Below, one piece after another: positions 1-11,959 of a stretch of 64,000 bases of DNA; position 1 is the first letter of the stretch, and the number at the start of each line of letters is the position of its first letter. Both the position numbers and the translations under genes were made by a program. Source of the DNA: Hanleya hanleyi. Taxonomy: Eukaryota; Mollusca; Polyplacophora; Lepidopleurida; Hanleyidae. The stretch is from the NCBI GenBank assembly GCA_036873755.1, contig JAVTVY010017394.1:1-64000 (forward strand), given 5' to 3'. The notes beneath the pieces were generated by a model. That model saw nothing but the letters and a program-made list of their open reading frames with translations. It had not been told where the DNA came from and made no database searches.

Positions 1-700
1 CCATTCTACCCCCACTACCTCTGCAAACTTTATGCGTTTTTTTTCTGCTACTCCCCGAGCGCGCATGGGGGTATCACACCCAGGCTGACTCTACGCGATA
101 CGAGCTTCGATAGAATACCGAGCACAACGCATTTGGACCACGGATGGCCCACAACTCGCTTATAACTCTCTAATGAAAAGCTCTTTCTAACTTTCTCCAC
201 TACTGCGCGACTACACATATGCACCGTGTCTTCAGTTCCAATTAAATAAAGCCAGTCTGATTCTACACATTAGCGCTTCAATATCTTATTCTGCATGGCC
301 CATTGGACCACGGATAGCTCACCTATACCCCCAGAACATACAACACAGGCCTTCCTGCCAAAGGCACATGCTAACGCTGTATTTACCGGCGAATCTCAAC
401 CAACTGCCCGACTCCCCCTCCCCCCAAGTCGTAAGCTAAATTGATTAAATATCCACGCTCTGTATTTTGTTTAAAGAAAAAACAAACATTATCACTACTT
501 CTATATGCTTCTACCCGAAACTGCCTCTTTCTACTATTTTCAGACCGCGAATGCTCAGATTGACATTATTTTCGGTGAGAACCCGACAAAAGCTTCAAAA
601 TAATACCTTGCACGACTCATTTGGGCCACCTATACCCAGAACATCCACTCCAGTCCTTTCTGCCGAGTGTGCATGCGCACCATGATTTTACCGGTGAATT
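1..700. repeat. diverged Polinton-TIR-type repeat, right-end orientation
   Basis: About three degenerate units recur every 170-300 bases. Each has a gcttc-a-atacc block, then a cattcggacca-like block (near 130, 300 and 620), then a catgcgc-like block. The same order and orientation are found in the right TIR of the Polinton at 43,087-45,260. No AGTAGTATA-type terminus was found, so this is probably a decayed fragment whose element lay to the left of the window. No gene is seen here. Confidence 0.5.
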
Positions 701-1341
701 TCAACTAATGGCCCCTAGATCCTCCCACCGTATTCTGCAGCGTTAGGCAAACCGACCAAATACCCACACTGTTCTTCAAAATAATAAACTGCCATGGTGT
801 GTCCTTCGTAAGATATCATTCCATCTGGTTCCCCACATGCCATATGCTTGCCATATTGTCGGAGATAGTGTCGGGGACCTGATTTTGCCCTTCGCATAAA
901 TTGATGACATGACCGGACCTTACCGGAGATTGACGTGAAGAGAAAGCAGGGGCAAAACCGGTAGCGCAGAGTTATATCGCCCTAGTTCTGGGTTCTGCCG
1001 AAAAGGACGCAGCAATAAACCATAACAGTTTTCCTCTTTCTCTATTCAGGGGTCCAACTCCACGGTCTAGCTCAAGTGGATACATTGCTACACCTGTAAG
1101 TATCGATTCATGATCCTCACAATTCATCACGTGACAGTTCTATGGAACCATATTCAAATTAAGACGAGATATTTTATTATTGGAAAATACGTTTCTTGAG
1201 TGCTCTGAATTTGCTTCAAATATCTGTTGTTTCAGCGTAAATTAGCGACACACAATCTTTCATTTAATCATATGATGTTACCATATTCCAGGTACCATTT
1301 TCGAACTATGGGGTTTCCCGCTATAGACGTTTCACTCTCTG

Positions 1342-2165
1342 TTGATGACCTTGTACTTTCGAACTTCTCCACGGCTCCATAGAAAGCATGAAGTATGGGA
1401 ACGCATCCATTCTCATAGATGGAAGCGTTTAGCCAAAGTGATTCTGAGATTATTCGGGATCTCTCGGGATCGGGATATATGCAGCTCCGGGGCTGATTGT
1501 TTTTTTAGAAAGGTGATTTCTGGTCATCAAATCCACGCCGAGGCTGGACAATGACGCGCCGATCTGGAATATTTTTCCATCTAACCATGCAGTTTAATAT
1601 CGAATGGGAGTTCACTATAGCTAAATATACTCCATGAAGAGCTGATGTGCATATAACAATATTAATTGACAACTTATATCAGGATATATTCACGTGCGAT
1701 GGCAAAACATGAGACTTGCCATTTTTAATGGGAACAACTCAAGCTGCACGCGTCTGAAAATGCGAAGGTGGGAGGTCTAAATTGGATTCACGTTTGGTGA
1801 AATGAACTTATCTTCCTGAATTTCCTTTACCTATCTGAAACTCGACGGTATTCTTGACTTGGGACTATTATTCAGTTTACGAAATAGATAGCAAGATTCG
1901 AAGATAATATATTGCAGTGATTTTTTTTTATTTATTGATTTTTTTTTCATTTTTAGCCGCCGTGTAACGACGTGCTATTGGGATCGTTTCCAGAAAACTG
2001 TTCACTGGCCAATCAGGACAGCCCCTGCCGACGTTCGCGCTTGACTACCCGACCAAGATGTCATTCCGACAAAATAGTTCCGTGTTGTTTTTGATAAAAA
2101 TGGACAACTGCAGGCTTTCATTCTATCCTCTTTTGGCAGACAGGAATTACGGTCCTGGAGCATCG
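1342..2165 (+). pseudogene. decayed copy of the two-exon candidate at 54,969-55,762
   Basis: The same two blocks seen in duplication copy 2 are present. The splice donor of copy 2 (CAG followed by GTAAGA at 55,134) is replaced here by a T-rich stretch near 1,498. The second block, after a pyrimidine-rich acceptor-like tract ending near 1,956, is shifted out of frame near 2,050. If the copy 2 blocks are real exons, this copy is a pseudogene. No known family was recognised. Confidence 0.3.
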
Positions 2166-3423
2166 CTTAAGATTGTATCCTTCCAATGTTATTTCTTACG
2201 TCCTAAGAATACTTTTCAATCGTTGATACAAATCAGAGAAAGAGAAAAGAGGTCAATCTTCACAACACTTCCAATCATGTTAAAACATAAATGTCCGACT
2301 GCGACATTATAGACTGGTTGGCTCCCTTGGTATTCCATACAGGAAGGAATACATATGGAGGCAACCAGTCGATACGACTGCAGCAGAGATGGAGATGACT
2401 GTGTTTTCATGCGAGGAGAATGATTTCCCCAGACGTCATTTTCTTCAACAACAACAATATCAGTCTCACTTTGCTTTGTTTTACCTTGATTTACTGCAGT
2501 TATATTTTATAATATATGCCATTGTCATAGTCGAAAGGTCACGATTCGATCGCTTGAACGTGAGGAATTTAGCCTCGACCGAAGTTACAATAACAACACA
2601 AGTCAACAGTGGTAACGGATAACGGAGAACATCAACAACAGTCCCAACATTTGCATTCCGCCTGAACAGACGTCGTTTTTTATTTATTACTTGGACTTTT
2701 TAACTTGGAGACATCTTGGAAATTGAAATAAAGTCGACTTGGTGTGACATCTGGTAGATTGAATCTGATCATTGGAATCTTGGAGATGATCATTGGGAAT
2801 TGATTTGCTGACTTAAAAATATTTTTTTAATTGGTGATACTTTGGCCCGTTACTGTTCACTATAGTAGAGGGATTCTCACCAAACATTGATTTGTTGATA
2901 ATCTAATTATTTTGATAAACACGTATTTAACTTCCGTTAAAGTCTGCCATAGTCTTCAGCTCAGATATTTTGCCTGTCAAAATACAAAGATTCAAAGCTG
3001 CCAGAGGCAAAGTAAGTTTTGGATTGGCAAACATGGACATTGATTTCAAGCAAGTTACAGTAAGATTATAGTGGGAACTTTCGCTCCTGTAGTGAACCAC
3101 ATTCTGTTAAAGAAAGCAACTCAGTATAAACAATTTTATACCCTAAAGCTGAAATTAAAAATTTGAGACATTCACCTATTTCTTCACTTTGATTTTGTGT
3201 ATTTTCCTCCAGTCTGCATATGTTTCCAATGGTTACTGTGTTAAGCCAACAACATTCAGTTCAAGATATACTGGCACAACTGGTCAAATCGGTTGACAAT
3301 ACAGAAACCTGTAACACTATGAATATACTCGTTTAATTCTTTCCAATGATGTGGAACTAAATCCTGAACCATGCTATGGTCGGTCACCATCAGTCATAAT
3401 TTCTGCAGATTATCACCAGGGAA

Positions 3424-3819
3424 GTGATTGCGTCTCAGCGGATTCCAGTGGACATCAGTGTCCTTGTAATTGTTTTTTTTTCTGCCGGAGAGCATCCATG
3501 CAATCCGAAACACATGGACTTGAACACAATTTTGCACTGTGATGATGGATTGTATAGGGTTGTTCTTTTCTCTGGTACAAGACATTCACCATACCTTCTT
3601 CCAAGCGATGTTCCTCAATATTTCAACATTAATTTCAGACATGCTCGTACAAGATGGGATAGTTGTTCCTTCGGATACCTTGACCATCTGAATAGTGCAC
3701 CTAATCAAGTCGGGTACAGCCTTGAGTACTCTCTTAATTTAGCGTTAGCTTCATCATTGCCACCATTGCTATCGTTTGCTGTGCTTATCAACATCAGTTT
3801 CTTCAATTTCATGTTATAA
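3424..3819 (+). CDS. uncharacterised open frame kept in both copies of duplication C
   Basis: This frame of 131 codons has a counterpart at 59,255-59,653. The central part, about 70 residues including RHSPYLLPSDVPQYFN and RTRWDSC, is nearly the same in both copies, while the N-terminal and C-terminal parts differ through small indels. I recognise no domain, and an open frame on the other strand overlaps it, so it may be a chance frame within a repeat. Its only support is conservation between the two copies. Confidence 0.15.
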   Translation: MIASQRIPVDISVLVIVFFSAGEHPCNPKHMDLNTILHCDDGLYRVVLFSGTRHSPYLLPSDVPQYFNINFRHARTRWDSCSFGYLDHLNSAPNQVGYSLEYSLNLALASSLPPLLSFAVLINISFFNFML

Positions 3820-4030
3820 CTATTATCATAACGCAATTGAGCTAGAATTTCACATATTTTCTCTTGCCATTACATTAAAACAAATCTATTTTGAGGACAT
3901 TTAATATTTCGATTTCAACTGCACCACGTATAGGCCATAATCTCACCTTATCATACAGAGTAATACGAACGCCTTTAAAGTTTATCGTGTCTCAACACAT
4001 ATATAATTCGCACGGACACTCACGAAGGAT

Positions 4031-6704
4031 GGAACGAAACCCTTAGTGACACCACCTGCATGCAGACCTAGGAACAGTCCACAGAATACAACCCATAGGA
4101 ACAGTCCACAGAATACAACCCATTTTAAAGTTTCCCGGCCGCACTGCGCCGGTGGGCAAAAACGAATCCTCCACGTAGATTTTCATCAACAAGGCCGCCA
4201 CAGCGACATGTTTTGATCTCAGTTCTTTGTTATAGTACTTGTCAGTAGTTCACATCTGAAGTTTCATTTCACAAAATGCAAAAGTCGTCTTTTCAACTCT
4301 GACTCGCTGTCTCCGTCTTCCACAGCTACCCAGTAGACAAACAGGGTTATCCCCCCTTATCCCGATACAGAACAGTTCGGATAATCACGCCCTTTTAATC
4401 TCCGTCAAAGGTTACATGGCTGTGCAGAGAAAGCCAGGGCGTTTTTTTCGCCCTCTATAAGTGACAATTTTCATACAAAGCTACAACCCTACATTTATAG
4501 CTCATATTATTTATTATTTTGGGCATGAAAATGTCTTTTGACACTCTCCGCTCAGGTCTATTCTGATAAATGACTGCGGGGAGCTGCCTAAACTCACAAG
4601 ATTTCCTGAAGTATTTTGCTAATTAGGCAGCACTGAATCAGGCAGCACAATTGGGCCTAATTCCTTAGGCGTAAACGAACCCATAATTTAGTCCGCGTTG
4701 TTAAACAGCAAACGGAATTGGATTTTTTGAACAAAAAACTTCTGAACACCCTTTTCAAAAGAAACTAGAACTCGCGGACTTCGGAAGGCTGCCGTTATCT
4801 GTGTGCATTTTATGGCTTTGATGTTTGACTGCGATCTGCAGAAATACTTAGTTTTTCCTATTTCACAAAATTGGGTCATGCGTATAGTGTTGTGTTATGT
4901 GTAATGCTTTATTTACCTCTGTCAGTCATAACATGATGAAATGTACAATAATTTAGTAATTTATTCCATTAATTAATTTGGTGGTTCAGAGAAAATTTTA
5001 ACGAAAACCGACGTTGAAACCACTTATTTGGCTTGGAACCTTAACATTCAGTATCCAGCATGGAAAGCAATCTCGAGTAAGATACCGTGGTAAGCTAACC
5101 ACATACCAAAGTTGGAAAGAATCCGTTCAGGTTTCGAGAAGTTACAGTCCAGAAAATAAATTTTAACTTGGGCCCCAGGTGGCACCACATATAGGCAGAT
5201 CACTGTTAAAAACAAACCCAAGAGAGATCTTGATGTGATGTCCTCACATAACAAATTTGAAAAGAATCAGTTCAGTTTTTTGGAAGTTATTGTCCGGACA
5301 CACGGATGGATCCCAATTCCCCCTTTAGCCCATTCGGGGGGCAGTTTTAGACGGAAAACATAATGAATGTATCGCTGCAGTTCCAAGTTGAGGAAAGTTT
5401 TGTCATACGATTCGTGCACCCTATGCAATCTATCGCTTAAATAATGGTTACCTGCATGATGTGAAATAATATTTTGTAAAAACTGGATATTATGGAATGG
5501 CAAACATGGTATTGAAATGAAATTTTAAAGAAAATCTTGACCAAAAATAGGACCTTTTGTATCATTGACAAAGTTCACAGATGTTTTTAAGCATCTTCCC
5601 TATTGAAATATTCACCGGTTTTGCATATTATCATATAAGTGTAACCTGAAGTTTCAGGTTGCTGTGATGTGCTATTTTCAAATTATTACAACATTTTCAA
5701 GAGCGACACCAATTTGCAACAACACTTTCCCACTGGCGAATATAAAAATGAATAAAACATTTTTTCTCCGAGTCTTTCTGCTTATTTGCAACATCAACAG
5801 TTTCACACTGGCGGATATAAAAATGAACAAAACATTTTTTCTCCAAGTTTTTCTGGTTAAACTGCTGCACGTGATATGCCACATATTGCTATTTATGTAT
5901 TCCTAAGCATAAGAGAACAAACAGCATTGTGGGAATATATCACCATGCGATTTTGTCGTGCAGCACCAGTGAAAAATACCCATCGAGTTAAGAGTGGATT
6001 AACAGATAAAGAACAACAAATTTTATGTAAATCGTCCAGTCAGTCAACGTGTGTACAATCCAGCAAAAACAGGAAATTAACATGAGGGTGAGACTCGCAA
6101 AACCCCTCGGCTTCCCCGGGCAATTAAGAAATAATATGCTGAGAATGTGCAATATATTATGGTTACAGGGCCTGATCTAGATTTTTATTTTGGACACCTA
6201 TGCATGCTGCAGAGTGTGATAAATTATAATAAAATAGGCCATGATGTTGGACTGTCGAAGCCCATGTAAGCTGTGGGAGTACTAAATGATCTAAATAGTC
6301 TGATACAATGTAACTTAATATTTGGCAGCAGTATACTTGTATTAGTATTGGTTTCAGCCTGACGAAGACGAAGACTTTACTTTTGGAGGTATTATTTTCC
6401 TGACCAAATGCATTTTTATATCGTGAAATTCACTGATATGTTAGTAAATTTTCATTTATGACACCTCTGAAATATCAGGATGTGTATGGGCAGAAATGTC
6501 ATCTCCCGTCGAGGTACAAGGGCGAACGATGACGACTTACAACTACAACATAAATTGAAACACAGTTACCTATCGTGACAGACTCTTCCGTTCAGCAAAT
6601 AACGATCAAAATTCGCTTTATATTATTCGTGGATATTATGAAGAGATACGTAGCTCTATTTTTTTTTTTAATGTTGATAAAAATCCCTCAATCCATTGTT
6701 CAAC
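4031..6704. other. no recognised gene; two small tandem duplications
   Basis: No gene is recognised here. A 27-bp unit is duplicated head to tail at 4,069-4,122. A unit of about 76 bp that includes the block atataaaaatga is duplicated at about 5,711-5,856. The rest is AT-rich and appears non-coding. Confidence 0.5.
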
Positions 6705-6747
6705 AGTAGTATATAAACCGCAAATTGGAGCTTATTTTGGGCGGGGC

Positions 6748-6862
6748 ATGCGGAGCTCTCGTCCAATCAGAAGCGAGTATTTCAAATCCGTCACAGAGCT
6801 CTCGTCCAATCAGAAGCGAGTATTTCAAATCCGTCACAGACCTCTCGTCCAATCAGAAGCCG
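6748..6862 (+). repeat. CCAAT-box repeat, 2.5 units of about 42 bp
   Basis: Three copies of a unit carry gagctctcgtccaatcagaa followed by gcgagtatttcaaatccg, the last incomplete. CCAATCAG matches the NF-Y (CCAAT-box) consensus. The same unit is found in the Polinton TIRs (33,318-33,390 and inverted at 43,435-43,505), and single copies occur near 9,047, 31,750, 60,775, 61,470 and 63,715. Confidence 0.7.
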
Positions 6863-7115
6863 TCAAATCTTCGGTAATGTTCGGTCATCTCCGGCAATGT
6901 CCGACCCTCTCTGGGACAATAGATAGCCTTTATCTGCCCTTCCGAAGCATCATTGGCCTGTACAGGGTCCCCGACAATATCGCCATCTATTTGCCCATGT
7001 TAAATGGCAAGTGGGGAACCCTCGGTTTCACCATACAATGAAAGGGTCCTACTGGGAATTGAACTCGGGTCGCTTTATCAAGAGGCAGACACGTTATCCA
7101 TTAGGCTACGAGTCA
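6863..7115 (-). repeat. possible tRNA-derived SINE
   Basis: Read on the minus strand from about 7,113, the sequence shows TAGCCTAATGG, which fits the tRNA A box, and 40-odd bases later GAGTTCAATTCC, which fits the B box. The acceptor and anticodon stems do not pair well, so this is not a functional tRNA. A body of about 180 bp follows. It interrupts the relic left TIR. The 3' boundary is not certain. Confidence 0.35.
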
Positions 7116-7194
7116 TATGATACAAACCAAGGTTGAAAATAGCATATATATGTCTACTACCAATGTTAATGTATACGGGGAATACCTAAATAGA

Positions 7195-8460
7195 CGTTTT
7201 GTCACCTAGGGGCGGGGGGGTCCCTAGTGGACCGATTGGGTCGAGTGAGGTATCAAAGTGAAGCATTCGTGAAGGGGCATCTCATGGGCTGGGTGTGGGG
7301 TTGAAATATCGGCATTCTACGCATGCGCGGTGGCCAAAGGGTATGGAAATAGACGTTTTGGGGTCTACGGGAGCCCCTAGTACACCGATTGGGTTGAGTG
7401 AGGTATCATTGTGAAGCATGCGTAAGGGAGCATCCGACGGGCTGGATATGACTTGAAACTGACGTCATTCAGTGCATGCGCAGTAGACAAAGGGTATGGA
7501 TATAGACGTGTTGGGGCCTAGAGGGGTCCCTAGAGGGCCAATTGCATCAAGTGAGGTATCATTCTAAAGCATACGCGCATGCGCAGTAGACAAAGGGTAT
7601 GGAAATAGGGTTTTGGGGGTCTAGATGGGCCACTATTGGGCGGATTGCATCGAGTGAGGTATCATTGTAAAGCATACGTGAGAGAGCATCCAGCAAAATG
7701 GCTGAAATGTGCAAGTGAAGTCAATCTGCGCCTGCGCAGTAGACAAAGACTATGCAAATAGACGTTTTATGGCCGAGAGGGGCCACTATTCGTTCGATTT
7801 GGTCGAGTGAGGTATCATTGTAAAGCATACGTGAGGGAGCATCCGAAGTAAGGGGTGAGACGTGGAACCGACGTCAATCTGCGCATGCGCAGTGGGAAAA
7901 GCGTATGGAGATAGACGTTTTGGGGTCTAGGTGGACCACTAGTGGTCCGATGGAGTCGAGTGAGTTATCAATGTAATGCATGCATGGAGGAGCATGCGCC
8001 TGTTTTCATCGTTCTGCGCATGCGCAGACAGGGAATTGTGGGAAAATGGTATGGAAATAGACGTTTTGGGGTCTAGGCGGACCACCAGCGGTCCGATTGC
8101 ATCAAGTGAGGTATCATTGTAAAGCATATATGAGGGAGCATCCGAGGTAAGGGGTGTGACGTGGAACTAACGTCATGCTGCGCATGCGCAGTAGAGAAAG
8201 GATATGAACATAGCCGTTTTGGGCCGAGATGGGCCACTATTGGGCCGATTGGGTCGAGTGAGGTATCATTGTAAAGCATACGCGAGGGAGCATCAGATGG
8301 TATGGCTAAAACGTAAAACTGACGTCATTCTGCGCATGTGCAGTAGACAAAGTGTATGGGCATAGACGTTTTGGGATGTAGGGGAGCCCCTAATGGGCCG
8401 ATGGAGTTGTATGAGGTATCAAAGTGAAGCCTATGTGCAGGGGCATCCGGTCATGGGTGG
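7195..8460. repeat. 155-bp tandem array of TIR type with GCGCATGCGC cores
   Basis: About eight units run head to tail. Each carries gacgttttggg, a tggtccgat block, gtcgagtgaggtatca, and a palindrome like TGCGCATGCGCA. The last matches the NRF-1 consensus YGCGCAYGCGCR, with some copies degenerate. Unit order and orientation equal the left TIR of the complete Polinton (32,400-33,310). Short open frames in the array are repeats of the same unit and are not genes. Confidence 0.8.
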
Positions 8461-9282
8461 GTGCATGTAAAATTAGGATTTTGTTCGAAAATATAAAAAG
8501 CGGAACACGGACTTTACCCCTAAAATAGCGGAAACCACCTATCAACCTTATCCCAATCTTGGAGCTCCAAGAGCTCCGGAGCTCCGAGTTCTCTTGTAGC
8601 AACGCCCGCCAACGCCAAGCTCAACGCTTCAACGCCCTGGTGAATGAGCCCAAAAGCTGATTTTTCTAGACACTAATTCATTGGAAACGCAGTGACGTCC
8701 GTCAACGTTCGTCGGTACGCCCTAGCATAACGCCTTGACGCCATGATGTAGATAGAAGAGAGAACAACAACAACAAAGATGAGAGAACAACAACAAGTTT
8801 TTTCATGTGGTTTATTTTCCCCTCCATCTACGTGTGTATTCCGTGATAAGTACTGTTCTGATTGGTTAGTCCAAAAAGAGAGCAACAACAACAACTACAA
8901 CAGCATAGATTACAGGTCAATCCTTTTATTAGCCCCTCCATCACAGCACATCCACGCTGGGGGAATCGCTATGGGTGTGTTTGCAATTCACTTATGCTAT
9001 TGTCCGTGTATTCAGAAGTTCACTGTGCTGATCTCAGACTGCTCTTGTCCAATCAGAAGCCGACCCTCAGAATAAGTATAGGTCATGTTGAAGGATGGAA
9101 CACAAACTGTAGACGTCTTTCGGATTGATGGGGATCAACTGACTGTGGAGTCTGAAGACTCGACTGCAATGCTGGCATTCGTGGCTGGGTGCCTTATGTA
9201 CCGACCGTTGATGTCGCCGTAAATTATCCTTACGATTAAAGGACTTCCTGCAGGTCGAACACGTATACTCGCCAACAGCACC

Positions 9283-9594
9283 TTAAAAAGTAGACTCATG
9301 GATGGGGTCAAACATCACGGGTCCCTCAACCCTCAAGCGTGCATGTCCATGGATTACACGTTGGTGAGATCTCAACCGGCTGTGTAGTCTGAAGCGGTGT
9401 CCACAATCCCCACATTGATGCCTGGATGTCTCATGGAGACACCGTTCATGGCGGTGTAAACTATCCAGGCGATTGAATGTATCCCCACAGGTCTCGCAGG
9501 TATACTGGGCAGTAGCGTCGTCGATACTAGACTCATGGCGTTGTAAGTCGTGCAAGCGTGTAAATGACTTGGAGCAAGTGGTACACGTGAACAT
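9283..9594 (-). CDS. small C2H2 zinc-finger protein
   Basis: The 103-residue product has three C2H2-type units: CTTCSKSFTRLHDLQRHESS (final histidine missing), CETCGDTFNRLDSLHRHERC followed by LH, and CGDCGHRFRLHSRLRSHQRV followed by IH. C2H2 fingers normally bind DNA or RNA, so a nuclear role is likely. The frame is intact from ATG to stop. A minus-strand TATA box lies about 50 bases before the ATG, the same short leader spacing seen in the complete Polinton. The gene sits just inside the left TIR of the relic element, on the minus strand. That is the place and direction of the finger-bearing PolB-N fragment at 33,936-34,661. It may be what is left of a Polinton finger/PolB gene or a captured finger gene. 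Confidence 0.7.
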   Translation of the reverse strand: MFTCTTCSKSFTRLHDLQRHESSIDDATAQYTCETCGDTFNRLDSLHRHERCLHETSRHQCGDCGHRFRLHSRLRSHQRVIHGHARLRVEGPVMFDPIHESTF

Positions 9595-9645
9595 CGTGTC
9601 GTGAGTGGTTGAACGAATGTCTGCTGAAAGTGTCAGACCGCTTCC

Positions 9646-9653
9646 CTTTTATA
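9646..9653 (-). promoter_or_regulatory. TATA box of the zinc-finger gene
   Basis: The minus strand reads TATAAAAG, about 50 bases upstream of the ATG at 9,594. A promoter role is inferred from sequence and spacing alone. Confidence 0.45.
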
Positions 9654-9853
9654 GCAAGCTAGCTGTTGATCTATTTTTACACCAGGGGTACAGGGTGCAC
9701 CAGGTACGTCTGCCCAGTGGTAAATTGCGCGCACGGGTCAAAGGTCAGTTCCGGTCACGTGAACGGCAGAGGAAGTGACCTCACAGAGGTCATATGCTCT
9801 CGGTCCTCGACTTGGGAGTAGTTAAACTGAGTGTTCTAAAAATAGATCAACAG

Positions 9854-11150
9854 CACAATCGATGATGCCCTGATCTTTCTCATACTTTTTTTCTCTTTCA
9901 GTTGATGATATCCACCAGCCTGGTTGTTTAAAAACAGTTATTCCAAATTTTGCTGATAAATTATATTTTCTAATTTACCAGCATTATTGTAATGACGCAT
10001 CAAATCACAGTTTATTGTTTGTCAAACGAAACCACATGTGTCTCTGTCCCAATTCCCATTTCAAAAGTTCATCCCCCAGCAGCATACATGTCAATTAACA
10101 TTTCAATACACTGAATTAAAAATTACTTCTTGAACCTATCAAATTACCTTGCCTCAGGATACCATTCTCAGCTTTACAGTCCATTTGAAATGAATGAGTG
10201 AAAACAGTTGAATAATGGTTTGATTTTGCAGAAGCCCCAAATTGATCTACCTGCGTGAGTCTGTAAACTTATTTAATAAAGCTGATAAATAATATACATA
10301 TACTTTTTGTTTGACAACATTGTAAACCGTTTCTTTTCATTTATCTTGAAAGTTTAATGACATCCACATTGTGTGCTGTGAGACTTGTTGATGAAAAATA
10401 ATCTGCTTGTTACAACCTGATATTCTGAAAACTCATTCTGAATTGTAGTTGAAACAAAGGAGTGTCTACATTCCACATGTAGGCCTACATTATTGAGATT
10501 TTTGACTGATAGCATGGATGGAACCTTTCTCAATTTTGTTTTGTAGTTTTAAGCCCTGGACATACCACTGGGCATTTATTTGCCATACGATCACATTTCA
10601 CATGCTTTGTTCAGCCCCCGTGATCTGGAACCAAACAGACACTATCACGAGATGAAAGAAGGAGATCATGATATACATTTCAGGTTTTACCGATGCCAAA
10701 TGACTTGAACAGAAGACAATTAGACAAAAAGAAAATCAATAAATATATCAATAAATAATAAATTACATAGAAATTTTCTTGTCTTTGCAAGGGGGACATC
10801 AGACACACTGACAACACAGACCATTCATTCAAATTTCACCTTCCGTTGGGGAGACAGAAATATTCCTCAAACACAGTATACGTATTCTCTTTTGTGATCT
10901 AATTTTCGTTTGTCAAAATATTGCTCCATAGAGAAGTTACTGATATAAACAATCCTGTTCTAGATTATAATATCCTGGATTCTTATCATGCATTGCTCAT
11001 GCCACTAACATGAACTCCAATCCAACCAGTGGTCAAGATCCATCATCGTTCTTCAGGATTCATATTATTGATCACTCATAGATTGGATTAAGTTCTCATA
11101 GTACTCAGTTCTCATTTCATACTTTTGCAAATTAATGTAACATGGTCAGG
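9854..11150. other. AT-rich interior of the relic element, no gene seen
   Basis: I see no capsid, integrase, ATPase or protease similarity in this stretch, although its position inside the relic would predict it. There are many stops in all frames. At the left edge (9,680-9,800) the sequence resembles the hairpin at 11,159-11,284, including gggtcaaaggtca. Confidence 0.5.
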
Positions 11151-11158
11151 TCCCAGTA

Positions 11159-11284
11159 GGGCATAGGGTACACCAGGGTACCAGGAACTGACCTTTGACC
11201 CCTGCGCGCAATTTTTATCCGGTATTGTTAGCGCGCGCAGGGGTCAAAGTTCAGTTCCTGGTACCCTGGTGTACCCTATGCCCC
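11159..11284. repeat. long inverted repeat (hairpin) with DR1-like half-sites
   Basis: Arms of about 51 bases (11,159-11,209 and about 11,234-11,284) pair almost perfectly around a spacer of about 24 bases. Each arm holds GGGTCAAAGGTCA or GGGTCAAAGTTCA, which matches the DR1 nuclear-receptor element (AGGTCA repeated with one-base spacing). A GCGCGC run borders the spacer. Parts of the arm recur near 9,690-9,750 and 11,286-11,390, so it is a dispersed repeat. No target duplication was identified. Confidence 0.75.
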
Positions 11285-11307
11285 ACGGGCTATAGGGTAC
11301 AGGGTGC

Positions 11308-11925
11308 ACCACGTATGTGTGTGTGTGTGTGTGTGTGTGCCTGCGTACGATGACGTCACTTCCGAGGAGCGCAGGGGTCAAAGGTTACTTCCGGACTATA
11401 GGAACACTTGTGAACGTGTAGGTCTTTCTTCCTCTCATCTGTCTGTATCATGGCACACGCGGACAGACACACCTACACACAGACGTATACATACACATAT
11501 GCTGCATACACACACACGCACACCCACACACACACACACGCATACACACACATGCATACACACATGCATACACACACGCACACGCACACACATGCATACA
11601 CAGACGCATATACACACGCACGCATACACGCACGCATATACACACGCGTGCACACACTCGCAATCACACACACATACACAAAGAGACACATATACACATG
11701 CATACACACACACGCACACGCAGGTATACAGACACGCACACACACATATACACATACACAGAGACGCATACACATAGACTCATACACACACGCACACACA
11801 CACGCGTAAACACACTCGCAAGCACACACACACATACGCACACTCGCACACGCACATGCACGCATACGCACACACACACACATACACACACACACAAACG
11901 CACACACACGCGCGCATACTCTCAT
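11308..11925. repeat. CA/TG-rich microsatellite
   Basis: A short (TG)n run is followed, from about 11,455, by about 470 bases of (CA)n broken by CG and TA steps. The long open frames on both strands, made only of Thr/His or Cys/Val, come from this simple repeat. Confidence 0.9.
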
Positions 11926-11959
11926 TGGGCCTTGTGCCGCTAGGTCAAAAGGACTCGAA

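Larger units (their letters stand above)
827..4030. repeat. duplication C, copy 1
   Basis: This segment matches 54,338-59,788 in the same order and orientation, by eye at roughly 90 percent, from the shared ggttccccacatgcc to the shared cacggacactcacgaag. Copy 2 is longer because it carries two insertions (56,187-56,378 and about 56,512-58,525). The first copy therefore shows the state before those insertions. No recognised complete gene lies inside. Confidence 0.85.

Noticed and set aside
7040..7113. Functional tRNA-Arg gene on the minus strand
   Set aside because: A and B boxes are present, but acceptor and anticodon stems do not pair; SINE head more likely.
7195..8460. Regular repeats with similar spacing, considered as a CRISPR-like array
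   Set aside because: Units are about 155 bases with no unique spacers, and the DNA is eukaryotic; it is a TIR-type tandem array.
11304..11943. Long open frames on both strands with Thr/His or Cys/Val runs
   Set aside because: They are translations of a CA/TG microsatellite and follow its period.
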